Of a DNA stretch of 64,000 bases, positions 52,542-59,350 are shown in pieces. Position 1 is the stretch's first letter, and the number at the start of each line of letters is the position of its first letter. The position numbers and the translations under genes were made by a program. The DNA is from CAYYAQ01 sp964469555 (GTDB lineage Bacteria; Planctomycetota; UBA1135; UBA2386), in assembly GCA_964469555.1 (NCBI GenBank), contig CAYYAQ010000001.1, positions 1-64,000 on the forward strand, given 5' to 3'. The notes below the pieces were generated by a model, which searched no databases, was not told where the DNA came from, and saw only the letters and a list, made by a program, of their open reading frames with translations.

Positions 52542-52933
52542 TGTTGGCTGAAGTCCTGCAGGAATCCGAGAGCATCTGGACGCGCTTGTTCACATCCGAC
52601 TTCTGGACAGGCGAACTCTGGACCGCGGCGTTCTGGAATCAGGAGGTTGCCCAGTCCTCGAGCATTACCCTCTGGTTGCTGTGCGTGGGGCTCTTCGGCC
52701 AGGCGATGTTCTTCAGCCGGTTCCTTGTCCAGTGGATGGTCAGTGAAAGGGCCAAGAAGAGCGTGTTCCCGATGGCGTTCTGGTACCTGAGCTTGTCGGG
52801 TGGCACGATCCTGTTTATTTACGCGTACCAGCGAAATGATCCCGTGATCATGCTCGGACAGGCGGTGGGCCTCATCGTCTACACGCGCAACGTCATCCTG
52901 CGCCGACGCGAGGTCGAAGTCGTCGAAGACTAG
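52541..52933 (+). CDS. Lipid A biosynthesis N-terminal-domain (LAB_N) membrane protein
   Basis: 130 residues from the ATG at 52541, which overlaps the stop of the GT2 gene by one base. After a 45-residue head come membrane helices with the LAB_N pattern: FFSRFLVQWMVSERAKKSVF, PMAFWYLSLSGGTILFIYAY, RNDPVIMLGQAVGLIVYTRN. The domain is found at the N-terminus of some LpxB proteins and in stand-alone small proteins next to DPM-like transferases. It probably helps the sugar-lipid transferase at the inner membrane or moves its product; exact role unknown. Confidence 0.9.
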   Translation: MLAEVLQESESIWTRLFTSDFWTGELWTAAFWNQEVAQSSSITLWLLCVGLFGQAMFFSRFLVQWMVSERAKKSVFPMAFWYLSLSGGTILFIYAYQRNDPVIMLGQAVGLIVYTRNVILRRREVEVVED

Positions 52934-54472
52934 ATGCGCGCCGCCCTCGCTCTCCTCGTTCTCGCGATACTCTCGTTCCTGCCGTTCTTCAACTTCCCCG
53001 AGTGGCGGGGCACGGAAGCGCGGCGCGTGCAGATCGCGGCGGAGATGGTCGAGAGCGGTGACTACATCGTGCCGCGGCTCTGGGAGGAAGAGACCTACGC
53101 GAAGCCGCCGTTCTACTACTGGGTTCTCGCGGGCAGCTTCCATGTCTTTGGTGTGAAGCCGTGGAGTGCGCGCCTGCCGTCCGTGCTCGCGTTCTGGTTG
53201 CTCGCGGTGGTGGCGTTCCACTTCCTCCGCCGTTGGCACGACCGGACGACCGCCCGCCTCGGCGCCGGCGCCGTGTTGGTGTCGCCGATCGTCATGCACG
53301 ACGTGCCGTTCGCGGAGATCGATCCGATGTTCGCCGTGCTGACCGTGCTCTCGATGCTGTGCTTGTCGGACGGGGTCTTCGAACGCAATCGATTGCGGCT
53401 GATCCTCGCTGGATTACTCGGCGGGCTCGCGGTGATGACGAAGGGACCGCCGTACCTGATGTTCTTCCTCGGACCGTTCGTCCTGTGGTGGAAGCACAAC
53501 CGCCTCCGCGGAATCGTCTGGTACCTCCCGCAGGTGATCGCCCTGTATGTCGCCTACAAGCTCGTCCTCGACTCGGTCGGGCCCGCGGACGACGTGAGTC
53601 AGGTCGCCGTGCAGGAGACCGTGGGTCGGCTGAAGTTCTGGGAGTGGCAATCGCTCAAGGGCATCCCTGGCCACATCGTCGGATCGGTGCTCGTCATCGG
53701 GCTACCGTTCAGCCCCTGGATCTTGAAGTGGTTTCGTGAGACGAGATTGGTGAGCTGCCGAAGGACCGCGCGGCAGAACTTCCTCGTGTGGGGTGCGCTC
53801 GGCGCCGCGGTCGTGCTCCTGTTCTCGAAGGACCGGGCCACGCGCTACATGCTGCCCGCGGTGCCGATGCTCCTGCTGGGCCTGGCGCCGCTGGCAGCGC
53901 AGTGGCTGCGCGACGAGCAGCCGCCACCGGATTGGGTTCGTCGCGCGCTCTCCGTCGTCGGGGTCGTCGCCGGTCTGGGAGTGGTTGCCGTCGCGTGGGT
54001 TCCGCATCCCTACCCCGGCACGACATTCCTGGCGTTGATCGCGCTGGGGTGCGTCGTTCTCGTGATCCACAGCAAGGGGCAGCTCGTGCGCTTCGCCGTC
54101 ATCATGCCGCTCATCATCGCGTGGACCGCGTTCCCCGATCGCGTGCGGTACGCGGAGACGACCGACGACTTCGTTCCGGCACGGGCATCGGTCTTGGCGC
54201 GGGAGCTGTCGTCTCGCGGCATCGAGGAAATCACGACGAACGGCCACGTCGGGACCGCGATGCTGCTCCACACGCGCGAAGAACTCGAAGGCGGGTTTGG
54301 CAAACATCTGCGCGTCGTGGGCGACTACGAACAGCGGCGTGAGACGAAGGGCCGCTACGTCATCGTCGTGGATCGGGGAAGGTCCGAGCTTCGTCGGTTG
54401 CCCGGGTACCGGGATGTCCTGCGCGTACAATTGAATCGCAAGAAGTCCCTTTCCCTGCGAGAGAAAAAGTGA
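52934..54472 (+). CDS. GT39-family (ArnT-like) membrane glycosyltransferase
   Basis: 512 residues, ATG at 52934 directly after the preceding TAG. About ten transmembrane helices. The N-terminal loop carries the ArnT/PMT signature WRGTEARRVQIAAEMVESGD, YIVPRLWEEETYAKPPFYYW, with Glu in place of the common Asp-Glu pair (GTEAR versus DEAR). Further SKDRATRYMLPAVPMLLLGL matches ArnT (KxxRYxLP). Transfers a sugar from undecaprenyl phosphate to lipid A or another acceptor on the periplasmic side. C-terminal 100 residues are soluble. Fits the upstream DPM-like gene as donor supplier. Confidence 0.9.
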   Translation: MRAALALLVLAILSFLPFFNFPEWRGTEARRVQIAAEMVESGDYIVPRLWEEETYAKPPFYYWVLAGSFHVFGVKPWSARLPSVLAFWLLAVVAFHFLRRWHDRTTARLGAGAVLVSPIVMHDVPFAEIDPMFAVLTVLSMLCLSDGVFERNRLRLILAGLLGGLAVMTKGPPYLMFFLGPFVLWWKHNRLRGIVWYLPQVIALYVAYKLVLDSVGPADDVSQVAVQETVGRLKFWEWQSLKGIPGHIVGSVLVIGLPFSPWILKWFRETRLVSCRRTARQNFLVWGALGAAVVLLFSKDRATRYMLPAVPMLLLGLAPLAAQWLRDEQPPPDWVRRALSVVGVVAGLGVVAVAWVPHPYPGTTFLALIALGCVVLVIHSKGQLVRFAVIMPLIIAWTAFPDRVRYAETTDDFVPARASVLARELSSRGIEEITTNGHVGTAMLLHTREELEGGFGKHLRVVGDYEQRRETKGRYVIVVDRGRSELRRLPGYRDVLRVQLNRKKSLSLREKK

Positions 54473-55431
54473 AGCGCGTGTGCCTCGTGCGCTTGTCGGC
54501 GATGGGCGACGTCGTGCAGTCCCTCGGGGCCGCGCAGGCACTGCTCGCGGCGCGGCCCGACCTCGAACTCCACTTTGTCACGCAGTCGCCATTCGCGCCG
54601 CTGCTCCAGGGGATGGGGTTCGCGTCCGTCGTCGCCCACGATCGGGGCGGCGGTCTGTCTGGATTGCGTCGAACCCGCGCCGCGCTGCGTGCGCTGGCTC
54701 CCGATTGCGTTGTCGACCTTCAAGGGAACTGGAAGAGTGCGGCGGTCTGCCGACTCTCGGGAGGGCCGGTTCGCATCGGCGCGATCGGCGACCATCGCCG
54801 CGAACCGTCGAGTGCGCTGCTTCTGAATCGTCGCGTCGCGATGGACGCGCCCGTCCACCCCGCGGCGATCGCGCACGAGTTGCTGCGCCAGTTGGAACCT
54901 GACTTGCCTCTGGCGCGCGCGCGACTCGCAGTCAGCGAAGAAGAGGTCGGCGAGGCAACTCGATCCGTGGAGTCCCTGGACATCGACCCGTCGCGTCCGT
55001 TCACCGTGATGATCATGTCGGATTCCCGGGACATCCGCGCGTGGCCGACTCAGTCGATGGAGCGCCATGCCGCGAGCGTGTCGACGCCGGTGCTCTGGCT
55101 GCGCGGACCCGGCGAGGTCGACGTGCCGGTTCCCTCGGACGCCCAAGCGATCGCGCACGGGCCGGGTGAGCTCCGTCGGCTCGTCGCGCTCGGTGCGTTG
55201 GTCCGGCGGGCTGGTGGCCGCGTGCTCGGCCCGGACATCGGTCCGGTCCACGTGCTCAACGCCGCCGGTGCGGAGACGGTGGTGTTCTTCGGACCCCAGG
55301 ATCCGGACCGGACCGCGCCGCCGGGCGCCACAATCGTCACGCGGTCGGATGGCCCGGCGTGTGTTCCGTGCCGGCGGCGGCGGTGCACGCACTCCGACGG
55401 ACCGGTGTGCATGGACTTCACGGGGACGTGA
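54469..55431 (+). CDS. GT9-family glycosyltransferase (heptosyltransferase-like)
   Basis: 320 residues from a GTG at 54469 overlapping the previous stop (GTGA). GT-B fold: VCLVRLSAMGDVVQSLGAAQ (GT9 N-terminal signature), ELHFVTQSPFAPLLQGMGFA, DCVVDLQGNWKSAAVCRLSG, then a C-terminal Rossmann half with GRVLGPDIGPVHVLNAAGAE, TVVFFGPQDPDRTAPPGA and a final Cys-rich CVPCRRRRCTHSDGPVCM seen in heptosyltransferases. Adds heptose or a related sugar to LPS inner core. gmhA at 11668 would supply heptose. Last gene of the lipid A/LPS run. Confidence 0.9.
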   Translation: MKRVCLVRLSAMGDVVQSLGAAQALLAARPDLELHFVTQSPFAPLLQGMGFASVVAHDRGGGLSGLRRTRAALRALAPDCVVDLQGNWKSAAVCRLSGGPVRIGAIGDHRREPSSALLLNRRVAMDAPVHPAAIAHELLRQLEPDLPLARARLAVSEEEVGEATRSVESLDIDPSRPFTVMIMSDSRDIRAWPTQSMERHAASVSTPVLWLRGPGEVDVPVPSDAQAIAHGPGELRRLVALGALVRRAGGRVLGPDIGPVHVLNAAGAETVVFFGPQDPDRTAPPGATIVTRSDGPACVPCRRRRCTHSDGPVCMDFTGT

Positions 55432-55459
55432 AAACTATGAAAACTGTCCCCGGGACAGT
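55422..55459. repeat. Palindrome with flanking direct repeat, REP-like
   Basis: TGAAAACT occurs twice (55429-55436 and 55438-55445). ACTGTCCC (55443-55450) and GGGACAGT (55452-55459) form an 8-bp inverted repeat around one C. GGGGAC (55422-55427) can alternatively pair with GTCCCC (55446-55451). The element begins at the GT9 stop and ends just before the likely queF start. It may be an attenuator, a protein-binding site or a dispersed repetitive element. Confidence 0.55.
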
Positions 55460-55460
55460 A

Positions 55461-55820
55461 ATGATGGTCGCCCCGATGCTCGAGACCTTCCCCAACCCCA
55501 GCCCGCAGCGCGACTACGTGATCGAATTCCGTTGCCCGGAATTTACGTGCGTGTGCCCCAAGACCGGCCAGCCGGACTTCGCCACGATCCACTTCAGGTA
55601 CGTCGCCGACGCCCTGTGCGTCGAACTCAAGTCCCTGAAACTGTACTTGTGGCAGTATCGGGAGGTTGGCTCCTTCCACGAGGCTGTCGTCAACCAGATC
55701 CTCGACGATCTGGTTGCTCTGGTGGAGCCCCGATTCATGGAGGTCGTGGGGGAGTTCAACGTGCGCGGCGGAATCTACACGAAAGTTTCAGTTCGACACG
55801 GCGATCTTCCCGCCTGGTGA
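55461..55820 (+). CDS. queF: NADPH-dependent preQ1 synthase
   Basis: Reduces the nitrile preQ0 to preQ1 with NADPH in queuosine synthesis. The frame gives LETFPNPSPQRDYVIEF, the catalytic Cys and Asp in PEFTCVCPKTGQPDFATIHF, ELKSLKLYLWQYREVGSFHE and FNVRGGIYTKVSV, all diagnostic of the short (unimodular) QueF. The start is ambiguous: ATGs at 55437, 55461, 55464 and 55476 are all in frame. I chose 55461 (119 residues) because the upstream ATG lies inside an inverted repeat. It follows the GT9 gene closely and queG is far away, so its placement here seems accidental. Confidence 0.92.
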   Translation: MMVAPMLETFPNPSPQRDYVIEFRCPEFTCVCPKTGQPDFATIHFRYVADALCVELKSLKLYLWQYREVGSFHEAVVNQILDDLVALVEPRFMEVVGEFNVRGGIYTKVSVRHGDLPAW

Positions 55821-55879
55821 CAAGAACCAGCGGTAGGATTCTTTCTGCCCCGCAGTTCTCGGATCTACCTCCCAGTGTC

Positions 55880-56887
55880 ATGCGCAAGATTCTGCTCGTC
55901 GCCTGCGTTTTACCTTTCGTCATCGGGGTGAACACCGATGCCAACTCCGTAGGCAAGGGTATTTTCCCCAACACCTCCGTCCTCGTGGGGGCCAAGATGA
56001 TCCAGGTCGGGAGTCTCACGCGGGTGGCGAGTAGTTCGTGCGGGGGAAATCCAGGGGTCTCGGTGTGCCACCGGAAGACGCCGTTCTTGACCAAGGTCGC
56101 CGTCTCGATGAACGATTTGATCCTCGCCAAGAACGGTTCGACGACCGTCACGGTCACGGCGACGAACCCCGGCGTGCCGACGGTGCGCGGCGGCTTTTGT
56201 GCCGACCTCACGCTCGGCGCCCTGGTTGCAGGGACGGACACGCAGATCAACACCGGGGGCACCGCGATCACGCACAAGCTCTTCACGACGCGGTTCTGGA
56301 CGTTCGGCATCAAGGCCGGCACCAAGACCGGACTCGGCGAGTTCTACGTCGTCGGGAACTGCGTGAACGGCAACGGGCGGGCGGACGGGGCCGACGAATG
56401 GGGGTTCCACAGCAGCAAGATCCTCGCCACCGACTCGACGCCGGTGCGCATGTACACCAACGCGGATGGCGTGACGTCGACAGGTCCTGGTTGCGATGAC
56501 GGCCACGGCAACCAGTCGGTCTTCGGCTGCCCGAACCCGCCGACCGTCGGCAACTCGAACTTCAGGTTCGAAGGGTTCGGCTTGCCGCCGAGCAGCCTGT
56601 TCTTCTTCATGCTCAGCGTCGGGGGACCGACTCCCAAGATCGACATGACCGCTTTGGGTGCGCCTGGTTGCTTCCTCCGCACGAGTCTGCAGATCGAGGC
56701 GCTCGGGCCGACGTCCGGCGGTGACGCCGTGAGGGGCGAGGGCAAGGTGATTCTCCCGGGCCCGATTCCGAACGACCCAAACCTGCGTGGCCTCGTGATC
56801 TACGCACAGCTCGGCGCGCTGGACAAGAATCCCAAGCGTACGTTCCCGTGGATCGTTACCAACGGTCTCAAGATCGTTATCAACTAG
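55880..56887 (+). CDS. Secreted choice-of-anchor-V-like protein, paralog 1
   Basis: 335 residues from the ATG at 55880. Signal peptide (MRKILLVACVLPFVIGV). After SLTRVASSSCGGNPGVSVCH comes a beta-rich domain (VAVSMNDLILAKNGSTTVTV, GGFCADLTLGALVAGTDTQI, WTFGIKAGTKTGLGEFYVVG, DEWGFHSSKILATDSTPVRM). In the paralog the matching first site is a compact CxxCH; here the Cys pair is spread (C-x7-C-H). Residues about 225-335 are the C-terminal module with GAPGCFLRTSLQIEA and WIVTNGLKIVI. The Reelin-like/choice-of-anchor V comparison is by pattern. Probably envelope-associated; function unknown. Confidence 0.72.
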   Translation: MRKILLVACVLPFVIGVNTDANSVGKGIFPNTSVLVGAKMIQVGSLTRVASSSCGGNPGVSVCHRKTPFLTKVAVSMNDLILAKNGSTTVTVTATNPGVPTVRGGFCADLTLGALVAGTDTQINTGGTAITHKLFTTRFWTFGIKAGTKTGLGEFYVVGNCVNGNGRADGADEWGFHSSKILATDSTPVRMYTNADGVTSTGPGCDDGHGNQSVFGCPNPPTVGNSNFRFEGFGLPPSSLFFFMLSVGGPTPKIDMTALGAPGCFLRTSLQIEALGPTSGGDAVRGEGKVILPGPIPNDPNLRGLVIYAQLGALDKNPKRTFPWIVTNGLKIVIN

Positions 56888-57043
56888 CCCGCCCGGGCGA
56901 AATGACGGGGGGCAGCAGCCAACCATCTCCCCCGCGGGGGTGGTATCTTGGGCGTGCCTCCATGCCTGCCTGTGGACCGTGAACTGGGCTTGCGTCCAGC
57001 AACGGTCCCCGGCACCACACTCCCTCAACCAACCCATCCACTG

Positions 57044-58034
57044 GTGAAACGCCGTACAATTATCCTCATCGCTGCCGTTCCCCTCGTTCTATTGGTGGGG
57101 GAGGGTCTGATGTCCAAGGAAATAGGCATCCTCCCCTTCACGGCCCAGGGTCCAATCGGAAATGTCGGCGCGTTGACGCGCGACGCGGCCAAGTCTTGCG
57201 GCCAGTGCCACGTGAACCAGCACCGTGGCGTGACCGTGACGGTGAAACCCACCACCCGGACTGTCCTCGCTGGGCAGACTACGGCGATCACGATCAGTGG
57301 CACGTCGACCGTGAACCCCACCCAGAGCACAGGGGGATTCACCGCCGACGTCACCAGTGGAACACTGATCCCCGGCACTTCCACGAAAATCGATACAGCG
57401 GGCAAGGCCATCACGCATCGCGGTCGGCGCAACCGCTCCTGGACGTTCAACTGGAGAGCACCGACGGCGCCGGGTCTGACCGAGCTCTACACCGTCGTCA
57501 ACTGCGCCAACAACGACCAACCGCTCGCACTCCCAGCGGGTGATTCGTGGGGGTTCCACGGCGCCAGCCCGACCGCTGTGAAAAGCACGCCCGTCCGTCT
57601 CTACACGTAACGCTGCGACGGGAGTCAAGCCCACAGGCGAGAGCTGCCCGGACGGCTTCGGCAACTACTCGGTCCTCGGCGCCAAGACGGTTCCGACCAG
57701 TGGTGCCCCTCTCATCCTCGAGGCGTTCGGCATGGCACCGAGCGCGCCCATGCTGATCATGTTCAGCATCGGCGGCAACGTGCCCCCCTTCGACCTCAAG
57801 CCGCTCGGCGCGCCGGGCTGTCTCCTCCGCACGGCGATCCAGATCGAGGCCGTCGTCGCAACCGGCGGGGGCGACGCGTCCCGCGCCGAGGGATCATTCA
57901 CGCTGCCGATACCGATCCCGGCAAACACGTCGAAGGGTCTCGTCTTCGCAGCCCAGTTCGGATTCATTGACACCAATTCGAAGCGTGTGTTCCCGTTCAC
58001 GGTGACGAACGGCGTCGAGTGCACCGTGCAATAG
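57044..58034 (+). pseudogene. Secreted choice-of-anchor-V-like protein, paralog 2, frameshifted
   Basis: GTG start at 57044 with a signal-like segment (IILIAAVPLVLLVGEGL). The first part, to the TAA at 57608-57610, has LTRDAAKSCGQCHVNQHRGV (a CxxCH motif of the type that binds c-type heme), VTVTVKPTTRTVLAGQTTAI, GGFTADVTSGTLIPGTSTKI, WGFHGASPTAVKSTPVRLYT. Reading then continues one base later as NAATGVKPTGESCPDGFGNY, PMLIMFSIGG, GAPGCLLRTAIQIEA and a terminal TVTNGVECTVQ up to the stop at 58032-58034. A single extra T at 57608 explains the break. Without it the protein would have about 329 residues and align end to end with paralog 1. Sequence error or recent mutation. Confidence 0.75.
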
Positions 58035-58037
58035 CCG

Positions 58038-59258
58038 CTACGGCAGCGGATACGCCGTGCACAACTCGAGCACGCGGCCCCGGAACGACCCAGGGTTCTC
58101 GCCTCGGATCATGCCGGTGAGGATCTCGGCGAGGGTGTCCATCGCGTCCAGGCCCATGCCCCGGGTCGTCGCCGCGGCGGTTCCGACGCGGATCCCGCTC
58201 GTGACGAATGGCGTCTGGGGGTCGTTCGGGACGAGGTTCTTGTTGAGTGAAATCCCCGCGACGATGCCCATGTCTTCCACCGCGGCTCCGGTGACGTCCT
58301 CTTCGCGGAGATCGACGAGCACCATGTGGCTGTCGGTGCCGCCGGTGACGATGTTCAAGCCGCCCTCAGCCAGGCGTTGAGCCAGGCGGGCTGCATTCTC
58401 CCTGACGCTCTTCGCGTAGAGATGGAACGGCTTTTCGAGAGTCTCGCCAAACGCCACGGCCTTGCCCGCGATCTGGTGCATCAACGGGCCGCCCTGGCCC
58501 CCCGGGAACACGGACGAGTTGACCCTCTTGGCGAATTCCTCGGTGGTCAGGATCATGCCGCCGCGGGGGCCACGCAGCGTCTTGTGGGTCGTCATCGTAA
58601 GCACGTCCGCGTGACCGACCGGTGATGGCATCTCGCCGACCGCCATCAAGCCGGCCGGATGGGCGATGTCCGCCATCAGGATCGCGTCGAACTCCTTTGC
58701 GATCGCAGCCATCTCGGCATAGTCGATGCTCCGCGGGTAGCTGCTCGCGCCGGCGATCAGGACCTTCGGCTGATGCTCTCGCACGACGTCGCGGACCTCC
58801 TCGTAGCGAATCAACCCGGTCGACTCGTCGACGCCGTAGTGTGCTGCCTCGAAAATGCGCCCCGTGTGGCTCCTCTTGTAGCCGTGGCTCAAGTGGCCGC
58901 CGGCGCTGAGTTGCATGCCGACGATCCGACCGCCGGCGCCGGCCAGCGCCTCGAGGACTTCGAGATTCGCGCTGGTGCCGGAGTGCGGTTGGACATTGGC
59001 GTTCGCCATCCCGGGGAAGAGCTTCAGGGCGCGTTCCTGCGCGATGTTCTCGATCTGGTCGGCGATCTCGCAGCCCCCGTAGTAACGGGCTCCCGGGTAC
59101 CCCTCAGCGTACTTGTCCGTGATGATGCTGGCGCAGGCCTCCCGCACCGAGGGCGTGCTGTGGTTCTCGGAGGCGATCAGGGAGATCGTCTCGGTCTGGC
59201 GGCGTTCTTCTGCGTCTAGCAACTCGGCGACGACGGAATCGGAGTCGTGAAGGCTCAT
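58038..59258 (-). CDS. glyA: Serine hydroxymethyltransferase
   Basis: 406 residues from the ATG at 59258. Interconverts serine and glycine with tetrahydrofolate; PLP enzyme in the cytoplasm. Motifs: ISLIASENHSTPSVREACAS, NKYAEGYPGARYYGG-type segment (TDKYAEGYPGARYYGG), NVQPHSGTSANLEV, ADIAHPAGLMAVGE, the PLP lysine in LTMTTHKTLRGPRGGMI, and GGTDSHMVLVDLR. Length is normal. Divergent from speA with a 92-base shared promoter region, and convergent with the frameshifted secreted gene (stop 3 bases away). Confidence 0.97.
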   Translation of the reverse strand: MSLHDSDSVVAELLDAEERRQTETISLIASENHSTPSVREACASIITDKYAEGYPGARYYGGCEIADQIENIAQERALKLFPGMANANVQPHSGTSANLEVLEALAGAGGRIVGMQLSAGGHLSHGYKRSHTGRIFEAAHYGVDESTGLIRYEEVRDVVREHQPKVLIAGASSYPRSIDYAEMAAIAKEFDAILMADIAHPAGLMAVGEMPSPVGHADVLTMTTHKTLRGPRGGMILTTEEFAKRVNSSVFPGGQGGPLMHQIAGKAVAFGETLEKPFHLYAKSVRENAARLAQRLAEGGLNIVTGGTDSHMVLVDLREEDVTGAAVEDMGIVAGISLNKNLVPNDPQTPFVTSGIRVGTAAATTRGMGLDAMDTLAEILTGMIRGENPGSFRGRVLELCTAYPLP

Positions 59259-59350
59259 TGTTGTGTTGGATCGAAGGAGGCCGGTAGATTAGCGATCCGG
59301 TTCCGCCTAGAAAGCGGCTTTTCCTGAACGCCTTTTCTCGAGAGAGACCC

